Positions 53,531 to 63,121 of a stretch of DNA of 64,000 nt are shown piece after piece. Within the stretch, counting starts at the first letter, position 1. Each line of letters starts with the position of its first letter. Made by a program: the position numbers and the translations under genes. The stretch spans positions 1 to 64,000 of the forward strand of contig JAQBZB010000006.1 in NCBI GenBank assembly GCA_027622275.1, read 5' to 3'. The notes beneath the pieces were generated by a model. The model made no database searches. It saw only the letters and a program-made list of their open reading frames with translations, and was not told the DNA's origin. The DNA is from Planctomycetota bacterium (GTDB taxonomy: Bacteria; Planctomycetota; Planctomycetia; Pirellulales; Pirellulaceae).

Positions 53531-54496
53531 ATGCGAGTTCTTTCCGGGATTCAACCGACTGGTCGCCCCCACTGGGGTAACTACTTTGGCGCGATTCGTC
53601 AGTACATCGACCTTCAGAACGACAACGAAGCGTATTACTTCGTCGCCAACCTTCATGCCCTGACCACCATCCGCGACGCCGACGAACTGCGCGGGAACAC
53701 ACTCGATGCCGTGCTGGATCTCCTGGCCTTGGGGCTCGATCCGGATCGGGCAACTTTGTTCGTGCAATCGGATGTGCCCGAAGTCTCAGAGCTTTGCTGG
53801 CTGCTCATGAGCGGTACACCGATGGGGCTCCTCGAACGGTGCGTTTCGTACAAGGACAAAGTATCGAAAGGGCTGCCAGCCAACGCGGGCTTGTTCACGT
53901 ACCCAGTTCTTCAGGCGGCGGACATCCTGATCTACGATGCGGATGTCGTTCCGGTTGGACAGGATCAGGTGCAACATGTCGAAATCTGCCGCGATATCGC
54001 ACAGAGCTTCAATCACCACTTTGGAGAGACGTTTGTATTGCCGAAGCCGCGCGTCCTTGAAGCGACCGCGAGGGTTCCCGGGACCGACGGCGAGAAGATG
54101 TCGAAGAGCTACAACAACACGATTGAGATCTTCGAGCCCCTCAAGCCACAGCGCAAAAAGATCATGCGAATCACAACCGATTCACGGCCGATGGAAGACC
54201 CAAAAGAGCCAGAAGGCGATCATCTATACCAGCTCTATGCTTGCTTCGCGGCGGCTCCGGCCTTGGAAGAAATGGCGGCGATGTATCGCCGCGGTGGGTT
54301 CGGGTATGGCGAGGTCAAGAAAGCGATCGCAGATGCGTCCGAGCACTTCTTCGCCGAACCACGAGCGAAACGCGAAGAACTCGCCGCGCATCCCGAGAAA
54401 GTTGCGGAGATCCTGGCTGACGGTGCCAGCCGAGCCCGTCTGAAAGCTGGTGAAGTGTTGCGACGGGCTCAGAAGGCGTGCGGGGTGAGAGGCTGA
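53531..54496 (+). CDS. trpS: Tryptophanyl-tRNA synthetase
   Basis: 321 aa from ATG 53531 ([20 protein letters not shown]); the track start at 53444 adds an unrelated leader. The class I signatures are PHWGN (HIGH-like) and [10 protein letters not shown] (KMSKS). The tryptophan-pocket region [16 protein letters not shown] and the adenylate loop [18 protein letters not shown] are intact. It charges tRNA-Trp with tryptophan. It lies in a run with pyrD and acpS; its TGA shares one base with the acpS ATG. Confidence 0.95.
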   Translation: MRVLSGIQPTGRPHWGNYFGAIRQYIDLQNDNEAYYFVANLHALTTIRDADELRGNTLDAVLDLLALGLDPDRATLFVQSDVPEVSELCWLLMSGTPMGLLERCVSYKDKVSKGLPANAGLFTYPVLQAADILIYDADVVPVGQDQVQHVEICRDIAQSFNHHFGETFVLPKPRVLEATARVPGTDGEKMSKSYNNTIEIFEPLKPQRKKIMRITTDSRPMEDPKEPEGDHLYQLYACFAAAPALEEMAAMYRRGGFGYGEVKKAIADASEHFFAEPRAKREELAAHPEKVAEILADGASRARLKAGEVLRRAQKACGVRG

Positions 54497-54897
54497 TGAA
54501 TATCACAGGCATCGGAACCGATATTGTCGAATGCCTTCGCATCGCTCAGATGATTGAGCGGCATGGTGAGCTGTTCCTGAAGCGAGTCTATACGCAGCGC
54601 GAGATTGAATACTGCAGCTCACGTAAGGCCGCGACGCAGCATTATGCTGGTCGCTGGGCGGCGAAAGAGGCGGTACTGAAAGCGATGGGAACCGGCTGGG
54701 CGAAGGGGATCAGTTGGCGCGACATCGAAGTCCGCAACGACGAAGGGGGCCGTCCGTCCATCCTGCTCGGCGGAGCAGCCCGCGAAATCTGCGAGCGACG
54801 GGGCGTCCGCGACATGCTGATCAGCATCTCTCACTGTCGAAGCCACGCGACCGCGTATGCGTTAGCTGTCGCTGACGATGACGAGAATCCGTTCTGA
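54496..54897 (+). CDS. acpS: Holo-ACP synthase (4'-phosphopantetheinyl transferase AcpS)
   Basis: 133 aa from ATG 54496, overlapping the trpS stop. Conserved motifs are IGTDIVECLRI (metal-binding Asp), LKRVYTQREIEYC and YAGRWAAKEAVLKAMGTGW (the WxxKEAxxK signature). ISISHCRSHATAYALA follows at the end. It moves the phosphopantetheine arm of coenzyme A to acyl carrier protein, activating fatty acid synthesis. Its length is normal for the family. Confidence 0.95.
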   Translation: MNITGIGTDIVECLRIAQMIERHGELFLKRVYTQREIEYCSSRKAATQHYAGRWAAKEAVLKAMGTGWAKGISWRDIEVRNDEGGRPSILLGGAAREICERRGVRDMLISISHCRSHATAYALAVADDDENPF

Positions 54898-55077
54898 CGC
54901 GGACAGAAGCTCTCCGCCGCAACCGTCGTAGCCGAAGTCGTGAGGATTTGGCATCCTTGACCGGTCGAAATGGCCCTCCTACGATGAACTTCGCAGTTTG
55001 GCCGAGCGTTCCCAGCTTGACCGACGCCCTTAATCGCAACTGCTGACTATCACTTACTTTTTCGACGAAGGCGATCG

Positions 55078-55737
55078 ATGCCACACAGCGATCCGACGCA
55101 GACCGAAGCAGGCACTATTGACGCAGAGGCGGACGACCAAGGCGGCTGTGTGGCTGCTGCATCTAAATCTCCGGTCGACATGCAACGACTGCAAAATGCC
55201 GTTCGCGAGATCTTGGCCGCGGTGGGCGAAGACCCGAACCGCGAGGGCTTGCTGGAGACGCCAGCTCGTGTGGCGAGGATGTACGCCGAGCTGTTCAGCG
55301 GCTTGCACGATGACCCGCGCGCCCATCTGAAGAAGGTGTTCACGGAAGAATACGACGAGGTCGTTGTCGTCCGCGACATCAGCTTTAACAGTATGTGCGA
55401 ACACCATCTCTTACCGTTCATGGGCATGGCTCATATCGGTTATATCCCGAACGGAAAGGTTCTTGGGTTGAGCAAATTGGCTCGCGTTGTCGAAAGTGTT
55501 TCGCATCGGCCGCAAGTTCAAGAACGCATGACCGAGGAGATCGCTCGGCTGCTGGAGAGCGAGCTGGATGCGAAAGGAGTCGGCGTTGTTGTGGAAGCGA
55601 CTCACACATGCATGACGATTCGCGGCGTCCGAAAGCCGGGGAGCTTGTGCGTCACGTCGGCGATGAAGGGTCTGTTCCGCACGAACATTTCGTCGCGCGC
55701 CGAGATCATGCAACTTATCTACGGCGACAGGCGGTAG
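55078..55737 (+). CDS. folE: GTP cyclohydrolase I
   Basis: 219 aa. Zinc ligands are in [13 protein letters not shown] (Cys, His) and [11 protein letters not shown] (Cys). Substrate-binding sequences are [20 protein letters not shown] and [20 protein letters not shown]. The first 35 residues ([20 protein letters not shown]) are an extension not needed for the fold. It converts GTP to 7,8-dihydroneopterin triphosphate, the first step of folate and pterin synthesis. The next gene begins 6 bases after the stop. Confidence 0.95.
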   Translation: MPHSDPTQTEAGTIDAEADDQGGCVAAASKSPVDMQRLQNAVREILAAVGEDPNREGLLETPARVARMYAELFSGLHDDPRAHLKKVFTEEYDEVVVVRDISFNSMCEHHLLPFMGMAHIGYIPNGKVLGLSKLARVVESVSHRPQVQERMTEEIARLLESELDAKGVGVVVEATHTCMTIRGVRKPGSLCVTSAMKGLFRTNISSRAEIMQLIYGDRR

Positions 55738-55743
55738 GCACGC

Positions 55744-56535
55744 GTGGGATTCTCGCAACTGCTGATCCAATTTGTCTTTCGACTCACGTTCGGCGTTGCC
55801 CTGGCGATGGCAATCACGCCGGCCAAGCACGTATCGAGCGGCTTCTATCGCGTGCATCTGTGGGTCTTGATGGGGCTCAATACGCTCGCCGCGCTCGCCG
55901 TCTATTCGCAGACGGAAGCTCTCGCCGGTGTTCTTATGAACTGGCGGTTGCCATTTGCTTTGGCAATCGCGCTGGCCGTGCTGAGCTATTTCGGCTCCGT
56001 GATTTGGCTTTACGAAAGGCCGGACTTGGGAACTGCCGTTATCGTTCTCGTCGCGGCGGCCGCGCTCGTCGCCGCCGCCTTCGCGACACCTTGGGGCAAC
56101 ACCAAGACGCCGCTTGGGATCACGCTGGCGATGCTGGATCTTGGGTCGAGCGGCGTGCTGCTGGGCGTCACGCTGTCGGCGATGTTCCTCGGACATTGGT
56201 ATCTCAACACGCCCACCATGGAATTGATGCCTTTGAAGCGTCTGGTGATCTTCATGACGTGCGCGATCGTGGTCCGGACGCTCGTCAGCGGCACGGGGCT
56301 GGCGCTGCAAGCGACGTCAGCACGGCCGCTGGATACAGCGTTTTGGATCTTTGTCACGTTTCGTTGGTTGTCGGGACTGTTGGGCACGTTCACGCTGGCG
56401 TTGATGACGTGGTACACCCTGAAAGTCCCCAACACACAGAGCGCCACCGGCATCCTTTATGCAGGTGTTATTCTCGCTTTCCTGGGCGAACTGACCTCCC
56501 TGCTACTGTCGGTCGACTACCTCTATCCTTTATGA
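55744..56535 (+). CDS. Polytopic membrane protein, unknown function
   Basis: 263 aa from GTG 55744. About seven or eight helices are visible, among them LIQFVFRLTFGVALAMAI, FALAIALAVLSYFGSVIWLY, GTAVIVLVAAAALVAAAFA, LGSSGVLLGVTLSAMFLGHW and ILYAGVILAFLGELTSLLLS. A conserved-looking FLGHWYLNTPTMELMPLKRL joins two helices. I do not recognise a family. It is probably co-transcribed with folE (6-base gap). An inverted repeat element follows it. Confidence 0.7.
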   Translation: MGFSQLLIQFVFRLTFGVALAMAITPAKHVSSGFYRVHLWVLMGLNTLAALAVYSQTEALAGVLMNWRLPFALAIALAVLSYFGSVIWLYERPDLGTAVIVLVAAAALVAAAFATPWGNTKTPLGITLAMLDLGSSGVLLGVTLSAMFLGHWYLNTPTMELMPLKRLVIFMTCAIVVRTLVSGTGLALQATSARPLDTAFWIFVTFRWLSGLLGTFTLALMTWYTLKVPNTQSATGILYAGVILAFLGELTSLLLSVDYLYPL

Positions 56536-56540
56536 TGAAA

Positions 56541-56657
56541 GTAGCCATCACGCTCCGTCGTGATGAGCCCTTTGCGAAGGCGCTAGCTAAGTCATCACTG
56601 TATTTTTGATTCAAGTTCCAACTGCCAAGGCTCATCACGGCGGAGCGTGATGGCTAC
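56541..56657. repeat. Inverted repeat element with 29-base arms
   Basis: Arms 56541-56569 and 56629-56657 (core GTAGCCATCACGCTCCG) match with a single mismatch and enclose 59 bases. It sits just before the zinc-ribbon protein gene. The almost perfect arms suggest a small non-autonomous mobile element or a widespread intergenic palindrome; from memory, GTAGCCATCACGCTCCG-like text is frequent in Pirellula-type genomes. No target-site duplication is clear. Confidence 0.75.
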
Positions 56658-56668
56658 CGTTTTCAACC

Positions 56669-57148
56669 ATGAACATCACTTTTGCGTGTCCAGAATGCGA
56701 TCACACCAGCCGGATTCCGCTTGAACCCGGAACCGCAGTCGCGTGCCTTCAATGCGACTGGAAACAACACACGTCTGCACAAATCCCGCTGGAAGGAACG
56801 CTCGACGAATGCTTGGTTTGCGGCTGTAAAGAGTTATTTATTCGGAAGAACTTCTCGCAGCGGATCGGCGTTGCCGTCGTCGTCATTGCCGCCACGACAA
56901 GCTTGATCGCGTGGGGGTATTACATGTGGTATACGGCGTTCGGAATCTTGTTTGCCGCCGCGTTGCTGGACTTGTACCTGTACTTCACCGTCGGCAACTT
57001 GCTGCAATGCTATCGGTGCAACTCCGAGTATCGGGGACTTCCACAGTTCGACGAATATGAAGCGTTCAGCCTGGAGACGCACGAGCGCTATCGCCAGCAG
57101 GCGATTCGGCTCGCCGAGAGTCAAGCGGTCCAGTCGAAGGGGGCGTGA
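56669..57148 (+). CDS. Zinc-ribbon-like membrane protein, unknown function
   Basis: 159 aa. Cys pairs CPECD and CLQCD near the N-terminus, then CLVCGC and, after two membrane helices (IGVAVVVIAATTSLIAWGYY; FGILFAAALLDLYLYFTVG), a final CYRCN. The arrangement suggests two zinc ribbons on either side of a hairpin in the membrane. No catalytic residues are evident. It lies 17 bases before the FAD/Fe-S oxidoreductase gene and is probably in the same operon. Confidence 0.7.
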   Translation: MNITFACPECDHTSRIPLEPGTAVACLQCDWKQHTSAQIPLEGTLDECLVCGCKELFIRKNFSQRIGVAVVVIAATTSLIAWGYYMWYTAFGILFAAALLDLYLYFTVGNLLQCYRCNSEYRGLPQFDEYEAFSLETHERYRQQAIRLAESQAVQSKGA

Positions 57149-57165
57149 CTTAGTCAACGGCGCTC

Positions 57166-60138
57166 ATGGACAAGGAACGCGAACGCATTCAGGCTGATCT
57201 ACGTGGCTTGATCGACGGCGACGTCCGTTGCGACGATGTCTTCGTCCAGATGTACGCGAGCGACGCCAGCGTCTACGAGATTCGCCCGCTTGGTGTTGTG
57301 CGGCCTCGCGGTTTGTCGGATGTCGTCGCCTGTGTTCAGTATGCCGCTGAAAACGAACTGCCAATACATGCTCGCGGCGCGGGAACCGGTGTGGCCGGCG
57401 AATCGCTTGGCGCGGGTTTGGTATTGGACTTCTCGTACTACATGCGACGTGTCCTCGAAGTCAGCGACGATCGAGTCCGTATTCAACCCGGTATCATCCA
57501 CGCACAGCTCAATCGGACGCTCGCGCCGTACGGTCGCCTGTTCGGCCCCGATCCCGCCACACGAAGCGTGACAACGATGGGAAGCGTCTTGGCATTGGAC
57601 GGCAGCGGCAGTCATTGGCCGCAATACGGTTCGGCACGTGGCCGCGTCGAGCGATTACAAGTCGTCCTGGCGGACGGTGCGGTCATCGAAGCCGAGAATG
57701 TCCCAATCAATCAACCGGATGCAGACCCGCGTCGCGGTGAGATTGTCCGGCGACTGGTCGATCTCTTGCAGCGTCATCAACCGGAGATCAAAAAGGGTCA
57801 GCCGAAGTCGTTTGTGAATCGATCCGGCTACCACGTCTATAACGTGTTGCGTGACGAGCAGCTTCGTCTGGCCGACTTGATCGTGGGTTCCGAAGGAACT
57901 TTGGGCCTGATCACGGAAGCCACGGTTCGCACCGATCCGCGTCCCAAGCACCGCGGAGTTGTCCTGCTGTTCTTCGATCGTCTGGAGAACGCTGCCCAAG
58001 CGGCGTTGCTGCTCTCGACGATGGGCGTGAGTGCTTGTGACTTGATGGATCGGCGGTTACTGACGATTTCTCGCGAAGTCGATGTCCGCTTCGACGTGAT
58101 CATTCCGCGAGACGCGGAAGCGATGCTGTTGGTCGAACAGCAAGGAGACGATGCGAATGAGCTGCGGGATCGATTGAAGCAAGTCGTCGCCCGTGTCCAG
58201 CGTCGCAAGCGGCTCGCGTTCGATTCGCGAATGACCATGGACAAGGAAGATCGCGATCTCTACTGGCACTTGGTGCGGCGTGTCGTACCCCGCCTGCATC
58301 GTCTGCGCGGCTCGACTCGACCGATTCCGTTCGTCGAAGACATTGCGATCCCGCCCCATGTCCTTCCCGAATTCCTCGTGACGATCCAAAACGTCCAGAA
58401 GGCTCACCAAGTCACTGCCACCTTGTTCGCGCATGCCGTTCACGGCCAACTGCACATTCGGCCGTTCCTCGATCTTGCCAATCCTGATGACATCCGCAAG
58501 ATGCAAGGGCTCGCTCAAGACCTGTACGAAGAAGTGCTCAAGGTCGGCGGAACGATCAGCGGCGAGCATGGCGACGGTTTGAGTCGAACTTGGTTCGCTC
58601 AACAGCAACACGGCGAGCTGTACGAAGTGTTTCGTTCGGTCAAGCGAATCTTTGACCCACAGAACACTTTCAATCCCGGCAAAGTGGTCGCCGACGCACC
58701 GCAGCCGCCCAGCAAAAACCTTCGCCCCGTCGTCGCCGCGACTGCTGAATCGTTGGCCGCCGAATTCGCGGATACCGGCGAAGAGAACGTTCACAAGTTT
58801 CAGCCGGTCAAACTTCAACTTGTTTGGGAGCAGGATAATATCGCCCACGCGGCACGCACCTGTAACGGTTGTGGTCGCTGCCGAACGGAGTCTCCCGAAG
58901 AGCGGATGTGTCCGATCTTTCGGTTCGCTCCGCGTGAGGAGGCTTCTCCGCGTGCCAAGGCTAACTTGGTTCGCGCGGTGCTGACGGGTAGGCTCAGTTC
59001 CACCGAGCTGACCAAGGACCATCTCAAAGCGGTCGCGGATCTGTGCGTGAATTGTCATCAATGCCGTTTGGAGTGTCCCGCCAACGTGGACATCCCGAAA
59101 CTTGTCTTGGAAGCGAAAGCCCAGTACGTCGCAACGAATGGCTTGCCGCCCACGGAGGTGCTCTTCACGCGACTCGACAAGATGTGCCAGATCGGCAGCA
59201 GTCTTGCCACGATCACGAATTGGGCGTTCGGCAATCCGGCGATGCGTTGGCTGATGGAGAAGACCGTCGGAATCGCACAAGGACGGAAACTCCCCCGGTT
59301 CGCAATGCGAACATTTTTGCGGGAGGCCCAGCGACGACGTCTTACTCGTCAAAGCCGTTTCGAGGGACGCAAGGTCTTGTACTTCGTCGATGTCTATGCG
59401 AATTGGTTTGACGTCGAGTTGGCGAACGCGTTTGTTGGCGTCATGCGTCACAATGGCGTCGCGGTCTATGTGCCTCCGCGGCAAGTTCCTTCCGGTATGT
59501 CGGCGGTTTCCGTGGGTGCCGTCGATACCGCTCGACGATACGCCGCTCGCAACATACCACTGCTCGCCGAGGCCGTACGTCAGGGCTACCACGTCGTCAC
59601 TACCGAGCCTTCCGCGACCTTGTGCTTGAAACATGAGTATCCAAACATTCTGGACGACGACGACGTGCGTCTCGTTGCCAAGAACACTTCTGATGCTTGC
59701 GATTATCTCTGGAAGATGCATCAAACCGGACACCTCGAACTCGACCTAACTCCCGTCAACGCGACCGTCGGTTATCACTTGCCCTGCCACATGCGAGCCC
59801 TGGAGGTCGGCTCACCGGGCGAGAATCTATTGCGGCTCATTCCCGGCATTTCGCTGAAGCGGATCGAGAAAGGATGTTCGGGAATGGCGGGTACGTTCGG
59901 CTTGAAACGAAAGAATTACCGCAGCAGCTTGCGGGCGGGTTGGGGCGTCATTTCGGCGCTCCGTGATCCAGCCATTCAAGTCGGGACGACGGAGTGCAGC
60001 GCGTGCAAGATCCAAATGGAACAAGGCACGACGAAGCCCACGATTCATCCGTTAAAGCTGCTTGCGCTGTCCTATGGTTTGATGCCGGAACTAGGGCGAT
60101 TGCTCACGAGTCGCGGCGAGGAGTTGATCGTAACGTGA
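57166..60138 (+). CDS. FAD-linked oxidase / Fe-S oxidoreductase fusion (GlcD-GlcF or YdiJ-like)
   Basis: 990 aa. Residues about 45-220 are the FAD-binding domain (ARGAGTGVAGESLGAGLVLD; MGSVLALDGSGSHWPQYGSA). About 240-520 is the FAD-oxidase C-terminal domain, ending with ISGEHGDGLSRTWF. Two 4Fe-4S motifs follow: CNGCGRCRTESPEERMCP (about 566) and CVNCHQCRLECPANVDIP (about 627). Two CCG modules end the protein (YHLPCHMRAL, about 870; KGCSGMAGTFGLKRKNYRSS, about 904). Members oxidise D-2-hydroxy acids such as glycolate or D-lactate, feeding electrons into the membrane chain. Which substrate is used here cannot be told. The stop overlaps the moaD start (GTGA). Confidence 0.9.
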   Translation: MDKERERIQADLRGLIDGDVRCDDVFVQMYASDASVYEIRPLGVVRPRGLSDVVACVQYAAENELPIHARGAGTGVAGESLGAGLVLDFSYYMRRVLEVSDDRVRIQPGIIHAQLNRTLAPYGRLFGPDPATRSVTTMGSVLALDGSGSHWPQYGSARGRVERLQVVLADGAVIEAENVPINQPDADPRRGEIVRRLVDLLQRHQPEIKKGQPKSFVNRSGYHVYNVLRDEQLRLADLIVGSEGTLGLITEATVRTDPRPKHRGVVLLFFDRLENAAQAALLLSTMGVSACDLMDRRLLTISREVDVRFDVIIPRDAEAMLLVEQQGDDANELRDRLKQVVARVQRRKRLAFDSRMTMDKEDRDLYWHLVRRVVPRLHRLRGSTRPIPFVEDIAIPPHVLPEFLVTIQNVQKAHQVTATLFAHAVHGQLHIRPFLDLANPDDIRKMQGLAQDLYEEVLKVGGTISGEHGDGLSRTWFAQQQHGELYEVFRSVKRIFDPQNTFNPGKVVADAPQPPSKNLRPVVAATAESLAAEFADTGEENVHKFQPVKLQLVWEQDNIAHAARTCNGCGRCRTESPEERMCPIFRFAPREEASPRAKANLVRAVLTGRLSSTELTKDHLKAVADLCVNCHQCRLECPANVDIPKLVLEAKAQYVATNGLPPTEVLFTRLDKMCQIGSSLATITNWAFGNPAMRWLMEKTVGIAQGRKLPRFAMRTFLREAQRRRLTRQSRFEGRKVLYFVDVYANWFDVELANAFVGVMRHNGVAVYVPPRQVPSGMSAVSVGAVDTARRYAARNIPLLAEAVRQGYHVVTTEPSATLCLKHEYPNILDDDDVRLVAKNTSDACDYLWKMHQTGHLELDLTPVNATVGYHLPCHMRALEVGSPGENLLRLIPGISLKRIEKGCSGMAGTFGLKRKNYRSSLRAGWGVISALRDPAIQVGTTECSACKIQMEQGTTKPTIHPLKLLALSYGLMPELGRLLTSRGEELIVT

Positions 60139-60380
60139 TCGTCGAAGTTAAACTATTTGCCGTTGCGAAGCAGCTTGCAGGGTCCGAGACGATCTCCGTT
60201 GAGTTGCCAGGCGGGGCGACCGTACTAGGATTGCGAGATGCGCTCGGCAAACAGCACACGGAGTTACACGAGATCACCCAGCGTGCGATGATCGCCATTG
60301 ACGCCCAATATGTGAACAACGACACGATCGTCCCCGAGACTTCAGAAATCGCCCTGATTCCGCCAGTATCCGGCGGATAG
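60135..60380 (+). CDS. moaD: Molybdopterin synthase small subunit MoaD
   Basis: 81 aa from GTG 60135; the track's 59994 start is antisense-like leader. It has the ubiquitin-like fold (MIVEVKLFAVAKQLAGSETI), then LRDALGKQHTELHEI, ending with ALIPPVSGG. The C-terminal Gly-Gly is thiocarboxylated and donates sulfur to precursor Z to make molybdopterin. It is coupled to the preceding oxidoreductase gene by a 4-base overlap. Between it and moaE lies a palindromic repeat. Confidence 0.92.
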   Translation: MIVEVKLFAVAKQLAGSETISVELPGGATVLGLRDALGKQHTELHEITQRAMIAIDAQYVNNDTIVPETSEIALIPPVSGG

Positions 60381-60429
60381 TCGTTGTTCGCTCCGCGAAC
60401 AAAGCGTTGGTTCGCGGAGCGAAGCACGA
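60381..60429. repeat. Palindromic repeat, copy 2 (family shared with 34418-34470)
   Basis: Arms TCGTTGTTCGCTCCGCGAAC and GTTCGCGGAGCGAAGCACGA (two mismatches) flank a 9-base spacer aaagcgttg. It starts directly after the moaD stop and ends 13 bases before the moaE start. The spacer matches the reverse complement of copy 1 (aaaacgttg) except for one base, so the copies are inverted relative to each other. Confidence 0.85.
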
Positions 60430-60442
60430 CACGAAACACAAC

Positions 60443-60895
60443 ATGATCGAACTCACAGAACAACCGATCGATACGCAGGAAGTGCTTCGCCAGGTCAGCT
60501 CGACACAAGCAGGCGCGGTTGTTTTATTTCTTGGCACAACACGCGAATTCACGCGCGGGCGACAGACGCTTTCGTTAAACTACGAGTGCTATGCCGGTAT
60601 GGCCGAAAGGAAACTTTTGGAACTCGATGCGGAAGCGCGGCGGCGTTGGCCGCTCGTCGAGACGGCAATTGTGCATCGCGTAGGACATTTGGGGCTCGGC
60701 GAGGCCAGCGTTGCGATCGCCGTCAGCTCGGCGCATCGGCAAGATGCGTTTGAGGCCGGCAAGTGGCTCATTGACACGCTCAAGGAGGTTGTGCCAATCT
60801 GGAAGCAGGAGAATTGGGCCGATGGGACGGCCGAGTGGGTTCACCCTGGCGTTGAGTCGTCCCCGACCAAGCACCCGATCGAGAAAGCCGAATGA
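60443..60895 (+). CDS. moaE: Molybdopterin synthase large subunit MoaE
   Basis: 150 aa from ATG 60443 (MIELTEQPIDTQEVL); the track start at 60407 lies inside the palindrome. Family features: GAVVLFLGTTREFTRG, LNYECYAGMAERKL, VAIAVSSAHRQDAFEAGKWL and the active-site Lys region VPIWKQENWADGTAEWV. With MoaD it forms the heterotetramer that inserts two sulfurs into cyclic pyranopterin monophosphate. The stop codon overlaps the moaA start by 4 bases. Confidence 0.93.
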   Translation: MIELTEQPIDTQEVLRQVSSTQAGAVVLFLGTTREFTRGRQTLSLNYECYAGMAERKLLELDAEARRRWPLVETAIVHRVGHLGLGEASVAIAVSSAHRQDAFEAGKWLIDTLKEVVPIWKQENWADGTAEWVHPGVESSPTKHPIEKAE

Positions 60896-61893
60896 CTGAT
60901 TCGAGAATACTTGTCGATGCACTTGGACGTATCCACAATAACTTGCGGATCAGCGTCACTGATCGCTGCAACATCCGTTGCTTCTACTGCATGCCGAACG
61001 AGAATGTTCAATTCAAGCCCCGTGCCGAGATCCTGACGTTCGAAGAGATCGTTCGCTTCACGCGTGTTGCGGCGTCGCTCGGCGTGAATAAACTGCGGAT
61101 CACCGGCGGCGAGCCGCTGGTCCGTGCGGACTTGCCCGAGTTGATTGGCGAACTTGCGTCCGTGCCCGGCATTCGCGATATCGCCATGACCACAAACGGG
61201 ATTCTGCTTGCCGACCAGATCGTGGCCTTAAAGCAAGCTGGATTGCAGCGATTGAACATCAGTCTCGACGGACTTCGCGAAGAGACGTTCGAACGCATCT
61301 CGCGACGCCCGGGGCTCGATCGCGTCCTCGAAGGCATCTTCGCAGCTCAGCGAGCGGGCTTCGAGAAGATCCGGCTCAACGCCGTCGCGATTCGAGGGAT
61401 TACCGAGGATGAGATCGTTCCGCTGGGTGAGTTCGCTAGACGGCACGGACTGGAACTCCGCTTCATTGAGTTCATGCCGCTTGATGCCGAGAACAACTGG
61501 TCCGACGATCAAGTTCTCTCGGGAGGCGAGATCCGAGAAGCTCTTGAGAACGCCTTCGGTTCGTTGCTGCCGATCGAAAGAACCGATCCGAGCCAGCCGG
61601 CGACGGACTACCAGTTTGCGGACGGCATCGGTGTCATTGGCTTCATCAATCCGGTGACGCAGCCGTTTTGTAGCGATTGCAATCGCCTCCGCATTACCGC
61701 CGAGGGGAAGATTCGGAACTGTCTCTTCTCGATCGCCGAATGGGACGCCCGAGAAGTCATGCGCGGCGGCGGTAGCGACGAACAGCTTTGCGAACTGCTC
61801 CACGATTGCATCCGCGCCAAGAAACCTGGCCACGGAATCGACTCGCCCGACTTCGTCAGACCTGAACGTGCGATGTACCAAATCGGCGGCTAG
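60892..61893 (+). CDS. moaA: GTP 3',8-cyclase MoaA
   Basis: 333 aa. A radical-SAM enzyme with the N-terminal CNIRCFYCMP cluster and the second cluster FCSDCNRLRITAEGKIRNCL. The GTP-binding region TGGEPLVRADLPELI and the C-terminal Gly-Gly (MYQIGG), required in the catalytic mechanism, are both intact. It performs the first step of molybdenum cofactor synthesis together with MoaC, which is not in the window. It overlaps moaE by 4 bases. Confidence 0.95.
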   Translation: MTDSRILVDALGRIHNNLRISVTDRCNIRCFYCMPNENVQFKPRAEILTFEEIVRFTRVAASLGVNKLRITGGEPLVRADLPELIGELASVPGIRDIAMTTNGILLADQIVALKQAGLQRLNISLDGLREETFERISRRPGLDRVLEGIFAAQRAGFEKIRLNAVAIRGITEDEIVPLGEFARRHGLELRFIEFMPLDAENNWSDDQVLSGGEIREALENAFGSLLPIERTDPSQPATDYQFADGIGVIGFINPVTQPFCSDCNRLRITAEGKIRNCLFSIAEWDAREVMRGGGSDEQLCELLHDCIRAKKPGHGIDSPDFVRPERAMYQIGG

Positions 61894-61901
61894 TTCCGCA
61901 G

Positions 61902-63098
61902 ATGCAATTGCCCGTCTCTATGACTATGCCGCCATCCGACCGAATCTATCTGGACAACGCCGCGACCAGTTGGCAAAAGCCGCCTTCCGTCTATGAGGCG
62001 GTCGATCGGTACATGCGATTCAATGGAGCCCCGGCCGGTCGCGGTGCTTATCGCGAAGCGGTTGAAGTCGAGCGGCTGGTCAACGACGCTCGCAAGCGAA
62101 TCGCAAACCTGATCGGCGCCTCCGACCCCAAGCGAATCGTCTTTACGTCCAGCGGAACCGACTCGCTGAACTTGGCGATCCACGGCCTGCTGCGTGCTGG
62201 CGATCATGTCGTCACGACCGTTTGCGAGCACAATTCTGTCTTGCGGCCACTCCGGCACCTGGAGCAGGAACTTGGCATTGCAGTAACTCGCGTTGAATGC
62301 GGGGCGAACGGGATCGTCGATCCAACGTCCTTCGCGGCGGCGATTCAGAGCAGTACGAAGCTGTTCGTTCTGACACACGCTTCCAATGTGACGGGTGCGA
62401 TCCAGCCGGTCGAAGAAGTTGGAATGATCGCCGAATCGCGCGGCATTCGATTTCTGGTTGACGCAGCCCAGTCGTTGGGGCACATTCCAGTCACGGCAGA
62501 TCAACTGCATGCCGATTTAATCGCCGCACCTGGTCATAAGGGGCTGCTCGGGCCGTTGGGGACAGGCGTCCTGTACGTTGCACCCGGAGTCGAAGAGCTT
62601 CTCAGCGCGACGCGTCAAGGCGGAACCGGGACGTCAAGTGAGAGCGACCAGCAACCCAAAACGCTCCCCGACAAGTACGAATCGGGCAATCACAATGTTC
62701 CTGGCATCGTCGGTTTGGGAGCCGCTCTTACCTACCTCTCGGAACGCGGAGTAGACGACATCCGTCAGCACGAACGAGAGCTTACCACGCGGCTGCTGGA
62801 CGGTTTCCGGTCTCTCGACCATGTCACAATTTACGGCCCGCAAGATGCCGAACGTCGGGTGGGGGTAGTCAGCATCGCGATCGATGATTACGATCCGCAG
62901 GAAGTTGCAACGATGCTCGATGCGGCCTATGCGGTTCAAGTGCGGAGTGGCTTCCACTGCGCACCATTGATGCATTCGAGCCTGGCGACTCGTGAACGTG
63001 GTGGTACGGTTCGATTCAGCTTGGGTCCCTTTACGACGCCCGATCAAATCGATCGTGCGATTCAAGCAGTTGGCGAAATCGCGGCGTCCGCGATCTGA
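61902..63098 (+). CDS. Cysteine desulfurase family protein (class V aminotransferase fold)
   Basis: 398 aa from ATG 61902. YLDNAATSWQKPPSVYEAVD at the start and GAPAGRGAYREAVEVERLV are typical of the IscS/SufS-like desulfurase subfamily. The PLP Lys is in AAPGHKGLLGPLGTG, the sulfur-carrying Cys in RSGFHCAPLMH and the PLP-pocket His in VCEHNSVLRPL. It should release sulfur from cysteine as persulfide. Its place 8 bases after moaA suggests it supplies sulfur to MoaD; that is inference. It could also serve other thio-cofactors or Fe-S clusters. Confidence 0.88.
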   Translation: MQLPVSMTMPPSDRIYLDNAATSWQKPPSVYEAVDRYMRFNGAPAGRGAYREAVEVERLVNDARKRIANLIGASDPKRIVFTSSGTDSLNLAIHGLLRAGDHVVTTVCEHNSVLRPLRHLEQELGIAVTRVECGANGIVDPTSFAAAIQSSTKLFVLTHASNVTGAIQPVEEVGMIAESRGIRFLVDAAQSLGHIPVTADQLHADLIAAPGHKGLLGPLGTGVLYVAPGVEELLSATRQGGTGTSSESDQQPKTLPDKYESGNHNVPGIVGLGAALTYLSERGVDDIRQHERELTTRLLDGFRSLDHVTIYGPQDAERRVGVVSIAIDDYDPQEVATMLDAAYAVQVRSGFHCAPLMHSSLATRERGGTVRFSLGPFTTPDQIDRAIQAVGEIAASAI

Positions 63099-63121
63099 TG
63101 TAGCCACAAGGAGAGTAGTCA

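Noticed and set aside
58057-59733. 558-aa minus ORF
   Set aside because: Antisense to the GlcD/GlcF-type fusion; no recognisable domain.
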